NCBI GenBank assembly: GCA_028277325.1
Contig: JANQGL010000038.1
Coordinates: 1 to 10,267, forward strand
DNA: 10,267 bases
Direction: 5' to 3'
Source: Magnetospira sp.
Lineage (GTDB): Bacteria; Pseudomonadota; Alphaproteobacteria; Rhodospirillales; Magnetospiraceae
Part shown: one piece after another, positions 5,652 through 10,267 of the stretch
How positions within the stretch are numbered: the first letter of the stretch is position 1
Layout: each line of letters starts with the position of its first letter
Made by a program: the position numbers and the translations under genes
Notes under the pieces: model-generated
What the model was told of the DNA's origin: nothing
Database searches by the model: none
Seen by the model: only the letters and a program-made list of their open reading frames with translations

Positions 5652-6072
5652 CCTCAGGGCCTTCCTCTGCCGGCGCTGGCGCCTGGCGCGGCGGATCGAG
5701 GACCGCCGGTCGGGCGCGGTGGGCGAGGTGGTCGACGGCCGGGTGCACATCACCGGTGGCCGTTATCGGGAAACCGGCCGCCTGCGCATGGCCGGCCACG
5801 AGGGACCGTTCCACCGGGACTATCTCGTGCGGTTTCCCGACCCGTGGCGGGCCGAGATCCTGTTCGAGGACGGCCGCCCGTTCCACGACCTGGACCTGCG
5901 CGCCGGAACCTGGGCGGTCCGCCACCAGTGCGGCGGCGACCTGTACGAGGGCCGGTTCAGCGTGGACGGCGGCTCGGCGCTCCGGGTGGCGTGGCGGGTG
6001 GTCGGGCCACGCAAGGACCTGCGCATCCGAAGCCGCCTTGAAGCCGTTTACGCGAACGGAAAAGGCTGCTAA
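5644..6072 (+). CDS. DUF6314 family protein
   Basis: A 142-residue soluble protein with no signal peptide or membrane segment. The order of conserved patches matches my recall of DUF6314: a basic LARRIEDRRSG start, YRETGRLRMAG, YLVRFPDP, FEDGRPFHDLDL, then VRHQCGGDLYEGRF and a closing VAWRVVGPRKDLRIRSRLE. The alternating pattern suggests a small beta-barrel or beta-sandwich, but no catalytic residues are known to me. The start is TTG at 5644, overlapping the parC stop, which suggests translational coupling. The next in-frame ATG (5788) would delete the conserved N-terminus. Role unknown; the link to parC may reflect only cotranscription. Confidence 0.78.
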   Translation: MTDLRAFLCRRWRLARRIEDRRSGAVGEVVDGRVHITGGRYRETGRLRMAGHEGPFHRDYLVRFPDPWRAEILFEDGRPFHDLDLRAGTWAVRHQCGGDLYEGRFSVDGGSALRVAWRVVGPRKDLRIRSRLEAVYANGKGC

Positions 6073-6105
6073 CGTGGGTATCGGCTTTCATGTCTCCCAT
6101 AAAAC

Positions 6106-6111
6106 AAGAGG
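6106..6111 (+). promoter_or_regulatory. Ribosome site that fixes the bioY start
   Basis: AAGAGG lies 5 nt before the ATG at 6117. An in-frame ATG at 6090 has no comparable site and would add nine residues containing this very sequence. The start at 6117 is therefore preferred. Confidence 0.7.
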
Positions 6112-6116
6112 TTCCG

Positions 6117-6710
6117 ATGCGCGCAGAAGCTGCTCACACGACTTTGCTTGTCGCCGCCTGGCCATCGTTTCAGCAGAACCGCCTGATCAAGGGCCTCCTG
6201 CTGGCCTTTGCCGGGTCCCTCCTGCTGGCGATGTCGGCCAAGCTCCAAATCCCGTTTTGGCCGGTGCCGATGACCATGCAGACTTTCGTGGTGCTGCTGA
6301 TCGGCGCCGCCTTCGGGCCGCGTCTCGGCGTTGCCACCATCGCGCTCTATCTGCTTGAGGGCGCGGCCGGGCTGCCGGTGTTCGCCGGCACCCCGGAAAA
6401 GGGGATCGGCCTTGCCTATATGATGGGCCCGACCGGCGGCTATCTCGTCGGTTACCTGGGCGCCGCCTGGATCGTCGGTACCCTGGCCCAGCGGGGATGG
6501 GACCGGACCGTCCCGACCACCCTCGCGGCGATGCTGCTCGGGACCTTGACTCTCTACGTGCCGGGGATCATTTGGCTGACCCATCTGATCGGCTTCGAGA
6601 AGGCGATCCAGTTCGGCGTGACGCCGTTCCTGTTCGCCGCCGCGTTCAAGATCGCCCTGGCCGCCGCCGTGCTGCCGATGGTCTGGAAGGTGGTGTCGCG
6701 GCGCGCCTGA
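6117..6710 (+). CDS. bioY: Biotin transporter BioY (ECF S-component)
   Basis: A 197-residue membrane protein with about six helices, the substrate-binding component that captures biotin for uptake. Family signatures are clear: AKLQIPFWPVPMTMQTFVVLL (residues 41-61), YLLEGAAGLPVFAG (78-91) and GPTGGYLVGYLGA (104-116). The biotin-site residues of the family lie in these conserved loops. No ecfA/ecfT (bioM/bioN) genes are nearby, so this is a solitary BioY. Such proteins either work alone, as reported for some, or share energising units encoded elsewhere. It begins 44 bp after the DUF6314 gene and could be cotranscribed with parC. I see no BioR-type box (TTATCTATAA-like) upstream. An intrinsic terminator follows it. 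Confidence in the family is high; substrate specificity is inferred from sequence. Confidence 0.94.
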   Translation: MRAEAAHTTLLVAAWPSFQQNRLIKGLLLAFAGSLLLAMSAKLQIPFWPVPMTMQTFVVLLIGAAFGPRLGVATIALYLLEGAAGLPVFAGTPEKGIGLAYMMGPTGGYLVGYLGAAWIVGTLAQRGWDRTVPTTLAAMLLGTLTLYVPGIIWLTHLIGFEKAIQFGVTPFLFAAAFKIALAAAVLPMVWKVVSRRA

Positions 6711-6738
6711 CCGGTCGCCGCGTTCCGTCGAGACCCAT

Positions 6739-6767
6739 GCCCCCGTCGGCGCGCCGGCGGGGGCTTT
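6739..6767 (+). terminator. Intrinsic terminator after bioY
   Basis: GCCCCCGTCGGC (6739-6750) and GCCGGCGGGGGC (6753-6764) pair along their length with a single G-U. The innermost pairs must open to form the loop. A short TTT (6765-6767) follows. It lies 29 bases past the bioY stop and 25 before tenA, so most transcription from bioY should end here. Confidence 0.72.
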
Positions 6768-6791
6768 CCACGTGGCCCCTGGAGATCGACC

Positions 6792-7451
6792 ATGCCCCTG
6801 TTCGACGATCTGAAAACCGCCTGTGCCGCCGAGTGGACCGCCTACACCGCGCATCCCTTCGTGGCCGGCCTGGCCGACGGCACGCTGCCCGAGACCTATT
6901 TCCGGCGCTACCTGATCCAGGACTACCTGTTCCTGATCCAGTTCGCCCGTGCCTACGCCCTGGCCGCCTACAAGGCCGACCGGCTGGACGACATCCGGCA
7001 GGCGGCCGAGGGCCTGCGCGCCATGATCGAGGTGGAGATGGGCCTGCACGTCAAATACTGTGCCGCCCGGGGAATCTCGGAGGCCGAGATGCAGGCGGCG
7101 CCGGAAGCCGACGCCACCCTGGCCTATACCCGCTACGTCCTGGAGGCCGGCCATGCCGGCGACCTGCTCGACCTGCACGTGGCGCTGGCGCCCTGCATCG
7201 TCGGCTATGCCGAGATCGGCGCCCGGCTGGCCGCCGACCCGGCGACGGCGACCGACGGCAATCTCTATGCCGACTGGATCGAGATGTACGCCTCGGCCGA
7301 GTACCAGGCGGTGGCGGCGGCCGAGATCGCGCACCTGGACGACCTGATGGCGCGGCGCGGCGGCCCCGGCCGGATGCCGGCCCTGATCCGCATCTTCCGG
7401 CAGGCCACCCGGCTGGAGGTGGCGTTCTGGGAGATGAGGTCGACGGGGTAG
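6792..7451 (+). CDS. tenA: TenA-family aminopyrimidine aminohydrolase (thiaminase II)
   Basis: A 219-residue all-helical TenA/THI-4 protein. It hydrolyses aminopyrimidine products of thiamine breakdown to the hydroxymethylpyrimidine used in thiamine salvage, in the cytoplasm. Key residues match the B. subtilis enzyme: D44 in QDYLFL, the nucleophile C135 and Y139 in APCIVGY, Y166/Y171 in MYASAEY, and the general acid/base Glu as E209 in LEVAFW. The catalytic Cys makes it the TenA_C type rather than the Cys-lacking TenA_E type. A GGAG site lies 7 nt before the ATG. The gene is separated from bioY by a terminator and presumably has its own promoter. No CTGAGA-bearing TPP riboswitch is visible in the 81-bp gap. 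Other thiamine genes are absent from the window. Confidence 0.92.
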   Translation: MPLFDDLKTACAAEWTAYTAHPFVAGLADGTLPETYFRRYLIQDYLFLIQFARAYALAAYKADRLDDIRQAAEGLRAMIEVEMGLHVKYCAARGISEAEMQAAPEADATLAYTRYVLEAGHAGDLLDLHVALAPCIVGYAEIGARLAADPATATDGNLYADWIEMYASAEYQAVAAAEIAHLDDLMARRGGPGRMPALIRIFRQATRLEVAFWEMRSTG

Positions 7452-7468
7452 GAGGCAAGGTTCCTCAC

Positions 7469-7490
7469 CCGACACCGGGGACGTCGGTTT
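7469..7490 (+). terminator. Weak terminator candidate after tenA
   Basis: CCGAC (7469-7473) and GTCGG (7483-7487) form a 5-bp stem with a 9-nt loop, followed by TTTCGTT. It lies 17 bases beyond the tenA stop. The stem is short. A second inverted repeat, CCGTCCG/CGGACGG (7503-7509, 7536-7542), lies further on and could also contribute. Confidence 0.35.
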
Positions 7491-7570
7491 CGTTCAACCT
7501 GCCCGTCCGACGCACCGAGGCCGTCGCTTCCGCGCCGGACGGCCCGGCGAACGCCCGCCTTCGCCTGGAC

Positions 7571-7600
7571 CCCCGTTCCCGAGCCCGTCGAAGGGCGCGG
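7571..7600. repeat. Degenerate REP-like intergenic palindrome
   Basis: The stretch around GAGCCCGTCGAAGGGC (7581-7596) resembles the short palindrome family built on GAGC-CTGTCGAAGG that is scattered between genes in many alphaproteobacteria. It contains the stem GCCC/GGGC around GTCGAA. It lies between convergent genes, the usual location for such elements. There is only one copy in this window, so the family call rests on recall. Confidence 0.4.
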
Positions 7601-7624
7601 CGACGGCCTGAGGCCGCAGGCCTC

Positions 7625-8167
7625 TCAATGCAGCCGCCGCCCGGGGCGCGGCGCCGCCAGGTCGCCGTCGCCGACCGCGAGGTCCAAATCCCAGTCGGCG
7701 GCCAGGGCGGTTTCCACCAGCAGGTGACAGAACGCGTGCAGCCGCCGCTCGTCCAGGGTCATCGCCACCTGATGGCCGCCGCGCGTTTTCAAGGCCAGCG
7801 ACAGCCGGCCATGCTCGGCGCCGCGCACCGAGGCCGCCACCAGCAGCGGCACCCGATGGCGCGGCGGCTCGTCGGTCTCGCGGCGCGGGGTCGCGAAATC
7901 GCTGTGCCGCAGGGCGTCCTCGCGGCGCATGGCGAGCATCGCCCGGCGGGTGTCGGCGTCGATGACCCGCCTGAGATCGGGGAAGGTTTCCAGGGACTTC
8001 CGCAACACCCCCCAGAGGCCGCGCACGAAACGGCGCGACAGCCAGAACCGGCTGTCCTCGCCCTCCGCCCCGATCAGGATGAGCTGGACGCGGTCCTCCT
8101 CGGGCACGAAGGACATGGAAATCTGGTGCAGGGCGCCGCCGTCCGGCGGGTCGGGCGCCGCGCTCAC
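7625..8167 (-). CDS. Uncharacterised protein translationally coupled to purD
   Basis: A 180-residue soluble protein with no signal peptide or membrane helix. I do not recognise a named family. The N-terminal half reads ALHQISMSFVPEEDRVQLIL...FWLSRRFVRGLW, a beta-rich start followed by a basic helix. The C-terminal half (LSLALKTRGGHQVAMTLDERRLHAFCHLL) looks like strand-turn-helix. I chose GTG at 8167, which overlaps the purD stop as GTGA. The first ATG (8116) would remove the HQIS segment that appears to belong to the conserved core. Neither start has a clear ribosome site, which supports coupling to purD translation. It lies downstream of purD on the same strand and converges on tenA. A link to purine synthesis is possible but not shown. 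Confidence 0.75.
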   Translation of the reverse strand: MSAAPDPPDGGALHQISMSFVPEEDRVQLILIGAEGEDSRFWLSRRFVRGLWGVLRKSLETFPDLRRVIDADTRRAMLAMRREDALRHSDFATPRRETDEPPRHRVPLLVAASVRGAEHGRLSLALKTRGGHQVAMTLDERRLHAFCHLLVETALAADWDLDLAVGDGDLAAPRPGRRLH

Positions 8168-9441
8168 GGGCGGTGCAGCGCCCGCCAGCCGATGTCGCGG
8201 CGGCAGAAGCCTTCCGGCCAGTCGATGCGGTCCACCGCCGCGTAGGCCAGGGCCTGCGCCTCGGCCACCCCGCCGCCCATCGCGGTGACGCCGAGCACCC
8301 GCCCGCCGTCGGCCAGCACCCGCCCGTCGTCGGCCGTGGTGCCGGCGTGGAACACCGTCACCCCCGCCAGCTCGCCGGCCGCCTCCAGGCCGCCGATCTC
8401 GGTCCCCTTGGCATAGGGTCCGGGATATCCCTTGGCCGCCATCACCACCACCAGGGCCGCTTCGTCGTGCCATTCGACCCGGATGTCGGAGAGCCGCCCC
8501 TCGGCGCAGGCCAGCAGCATCTCCAGGATGTCGGATTTCAGGCGCATCATCATGACCTGGCATTCGGGATCGCCGAACCGCGCATTGTATTCGAGCAGTT
8601 TGGGATGGCCCTCCGGATCGATCATCAGGCCGGCGAACAGCACCCCCTTGTAGGGCATGCCCTCGGCGACCATGCCGTTGACGGTCGGCTGGATGATGTC
8701 GCGCATCACCCGCTCCTGGAGCTCCGAAGTCATCACCGGGGCCGGCGAGTAGGCCCCCATGCCGCCGGTGTTCGGACCCTCGTCGCCGTCGAACGCCGCC
8801 TTGTGGTCCTGCGCCGAGACCAGGGGCACCGCCGTGGTGCCGTCGACCAGGGCGAAGAAGCTGACCTCCTCGCCGTGCAGGAACTCCTCGACCACCACGT
8901 TGTCGCCGGCGCCGCCGAACGAGCGCTCGGTCATGATGTGGTCGATCGCCGCGAAGGCCTCGTTGAGGTTGCGGCACAGGATCACCCCCTTGCCGGCCGC
9001 CAGGCCGTCCGCCTTGATGACGATCGGCGCCCCCCTGGCACGGATGTATTCCTTGGCGGCGTCGCATTCGTCGAACGCCTCGAAGTCGGCGGTCGGGATG
9101 TCGTACTTGGCGCACAGGTCCTTCATCAGCGCCTTCGACCCCTCGATGCGGGCCGCCGCCGCGCTCGGCCCGAACGCCTTGATGCCGGCCCGTTCCAAAC
9201 GGTCGACCAGCCCGGCGACCAGCGGCGCCTCCGGCCCCACCACCACGAAATCGATCGCCTCGCGCTTCGCGAAATCGACCAGCGGGCCCAGGCCGTCGGC
9301 GGGAATGTCGACGCACGCCGCGACCCGGGCGATCCCCGCGTTGCCCGGGGCGCAATAGAGCTGCCCGCATTTCGGCGACCGGGCGATGGCCCAGCACAGG
9401 GCGTGTTCGCGTCCCCCCGATCCGACAACCAATACCTTCAT
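8164..9441 (-). CDS. purD: Phosphoribosylamine-glycine ligase (GAR synthetase)
   Basis: A 425-residue ATP-grasp enzyme of cytoplasmic purine synthesis. It joins glycine to phosphoribosylamine with ATP to make glycinamide ribonucleotide. The N-terminal domain begins MKVLVVGSGGREHAL. The ATP-grasp region shows KADGLAAGKGV (143-153), GPNTGGMGAYSP (222-233) and the metal/substrate motif EYNARFGDPE (284-293). The C-terminal GAR-synthetase domain includes AAKGYPGPYAKG (336-346) and ends at residue 425, a normal length. The ATG at 9441 has GGAGGG upstream, about 10 nt away. The gene is transcribed divergently from xseA and overlaps the next gene by four bases. No PurR-type operator or purine riboswitch is evident in the 83-bp divergent gap. 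Confidence 0.96.
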   Translation of the reverse strand: MKVLVVGSGGREHALCWAIARSPKCGQLYCAPGNAGIARVAACVDIPADGLGPLVDFAKREAIDFVVVGPEAPLVAGLVDRLERAGIKAFGPSAAAARIEGSKALMKDLCAKYDIPTADFEAFDECDAAKEYIRARGAPIVIKADGLAAGKGVILCRNLNEAFAAIDHIMTERSFGGAGDNVVVEEFLHGEEVSFFALVDGTTAVPLVSAQDHKAAFDGDEGPNTGGMGAYSPAPVMTSELQERVMRDIIQPTVNGMVAEGMPYKGVLFAGLMIDPEGHPKLLEYNARFGDPECQVMMMRLKSDILEMLLACAEGRLSDIRVEWHDEAALVVVMAAKGYPGPYAKGTEIGGLEAAGELAGVTVFHAGTTADDGRVLADGGRVLGVTAMGGGVAEAQALAYAAVDRIDWPEGFCRRDIGWRALHRP

Positions 9442-9480
9442 TTCCTACCGTCCCTCCATTTTTCGTTGCGCGACCGGGGA

Positions 9481-9496
9481 TTGCCCGTTTGCCCGT
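9481..9496. repeat. 8-bp tandem direct repeat in the purD/xseA gap
   Basis: TTGCCCGT occurs twice in direct succession (9481-9488, 9489-9496), midway between the divergent starts of purD and xseA. Either copy could supply a -35 (TTGCCC) for xseA; the second has TACGGA 17 bp downstream, a poor -10. A regulator site or a simple duplication are both possible. Confidence 0.35.
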
Positions 9497-9524
9497 GCCG
9501 CTTTCGCATGTTACGGAATTCGGG

Positions 9525-10267
9525 ATGATGGACAAAGACGAAATGGGCCACAACCTGCCGGTCCTCGGGGTCGGCGAACTGTCGGCCGCCCTCAAGCGGA
9601 CGGTGGAGGGGGCTTTCGCGCGGGTCCGGGTGCGCGGCGAGATCTCCGGCTTCAAGCGGGCCGCGTCGGGCCACCTCTACATGAGCCTGAAGGATTCCGA
9701 GGCGGTGCTCGACGCGGTGTGCTGGCGCGGCACCGCGCAGCGCCTGTCGCTGCACCCCGAGGACGGGATGGAGGTGATCGCCACCGGCCACCTGACCACC
9801 TACGGCAGCCGCTCCAAGTACCAGCTGGTGATCGACGACCTGGAGCTGGCCGGCGAGGGGGCGCTGCTGAAGCTGTTGGAGGAGCGCAAGCGCAAGCTGG
9901 CCGCCGAGGGCCTGTTCGATGCGGCGGGCAAGAAACGCCCCCCCTATCTGCCGCGGGTGATCGGTCTCGTCACCTCGCCCACCGGCGCGGTGATCCGCGA
10001 CATCCTGCATCGCCTGGGCGACCGCTTCCCGCGCCGGGTGTTGCTGTGGCCGGTGCCGGTCCAGGGCGACGGCGCGGCGGCCCGGGTGGCGGCCGCCATC
10101 GAGGGCTTCAACCGGATCGGCCCCGGCGACCGGGTGCCGCGCCCCGACCTCCTGATCGTGGCGCGCGGCGGCGGGTCGCTGGAGGACCTGATGGCGTTCA
10201 ACGAGGAGGCGGTGGCGCGCGCCGCCGCCGCCTCGGAGATTCCGCTGATCTCGGCGGTCGGCCACGA
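9525..10267 (+). CDS. xseA: Exodeoxyribonuclease VII large subunit (partial, runs off right edge)
   Basis: The first 247 codons of XseA, open at the window end. With XseB it forms exonuclease VII, which degrades single-stranded DNA to oligonucleotides in repair and recombination. Residues about 10-110 are the OB-fold DNA-binding domain (LPVLGVGELSAALKRTVEGAF, VRVRGEISGFKRAASGHLYMSLKD). The catalytic domain starts near residue 135 with IGLVTSPTGAVIRDIL, then RGGGSLEDLMAFNEE, and stops inside the conserved SAVGHE motif. The start is uncertain among ATGs at 9525, 9528 and 9543; none has a strong ribosome site, and all precede the conserved core. It is divergent from purD, an arrangement I recall from other alphaproteobacteria. 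About 200 further residues should lie to the right. Confidence 0.95.
   Translation, partial: MMDKDEMGHNLPVLGVGELSAALKRTVEGAFARVRVRGEISGFKRAASGHLYMSLKDSEAVLDAVCWRGTAQRLSLHPEDGMEVIATGHLTTYGSRSKYQLVIDDLELAGEGALLKLLEERKRKLAAEGLFDAAGKKRPPYLPRVIGLVTSPTGAVIRDILHRLGDRFPRRVLLWPVPVQGDGAAARVAAAIEGFNRIGPGDRVPRPDLLIVARGGGSLEDLMAFNEEAVARAAAASEIPLISAVGH

Noticed and set aside
3405..5753. Minus-strand reading frame of 782 codons
   Set aside because: It lies opposite parC over its whole length. The His/Gln/Ala-rich product has no domain pattern, and parC is unmistakable.
6000..6116. BioR operator before bioY
   Set aside because: No TTATCTATAA-like palindrome was found in this stretch.
6711..6791. TPP riboswitch before tenA
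   Set aside because: The gap is only 81 bp, is mostly a terminator hairpin, and lacks the CTGAGA core.
6069..7475. Minus-strand frame opposite bioY and tenA
   Set aside because: Both plus-strand genes have clear family motifs and ribosome sites; the opposing frame has neither.
7625..9655. Single 676-codon minus-strand protein
   Set aside because: Only its last 180 codons are a real gene. The rest runs in a shifted frame through purD, giving low-complexity Gly/Arg sequence, so it is not a fusion protein.
9438..10265. Minus-strand frame at the right edge
   Set aside because: It is antisense to xseA, whose OB-fold and catalytic motifs are clear in the plus-strand frame open to the window end.
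1..10267. CRISPR array, tRNA, rRNA, prophage or insertion sequence
   Set aside because: No regularly spaced repeats, no cloverleaf sequence, no transposase or phage gene and no terminal inverted repeats with target duplications were seen.

Overview
The base composition (GC-rich coding DNA with C/G-ending codons), the protein sequences and the gene order (parC with DUF6314, bioY, tenA, and purD divergent from xseA) suggest a chromosomal segment of an alphaproteobacterium, probably Rhodospirillales. This assignment is inferred from the sequence, not from a database search. Most of the window is ordinary housekeeping DNA. No prophage, insertion sequence, CRISPR array, tRNA or rRNA was seen.

Layout, left to right. 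1-100: noncoding, with mutually exclusive inverted repeats just beyond the stop of the first gene. 101-1169 (minus): two small multi-pass membrane proteins (DUF2269-like), probably one operon. 1170-1253: divergent promoter region with two copies of a palindrome, AGCATGCT, centred 22 bp apart. 1254-1697 (plus): a MarR-type repressor that probably acts on those palindromes. 1761-2381 (minus): a secreted protein with a VPLPA-CTERM (exosortase) sorting tail. 2382-2778: about 400 bp of AT-rich intergenic DNA holding palindromes and a good plus-strand intrinsic terminator that no annotated plus-strand gene explains. 2779-3339 (plus): a short serine-acetyltransferase-like hexapeptide protein.

3429-5651 (plus): parC, topoisomerase IV subunit A, whose stop overlaps the TTG start of a DUF6314 protein (5644-6072). 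bioY (6117-6710) follows after 44 bp, then an intrinsic terminator, then tenA (6792-7451). From the right, purD (8164-9441, minus) is followed by a GTGA-overlapping uncharacterised gene (7625-8167, minus) that converges on tenA. xseA (exonuclease VII large subunit) starts at 9525 on the plus strand, divergent from purD, and runs off the right edge.

Functional threads: DNA topology and repair (parC, xseA), purine synthesis (purD and its translationally coupled partner), cofactor acquisition and salvage (bioY for biotin, tenA for thiamine pyrimidine), and cell-surface or export functions (the VPLPA-CTERM protein, possibly the acetyltransferase). The points most worth following are the tandem-operator MarR/DUF2269 locus, the unexplained plus-strand terminator in the AT-rich gap, and the uncharacterised purD-coupled gene. 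I did not find convincing evidence of a wholly new biological system here.
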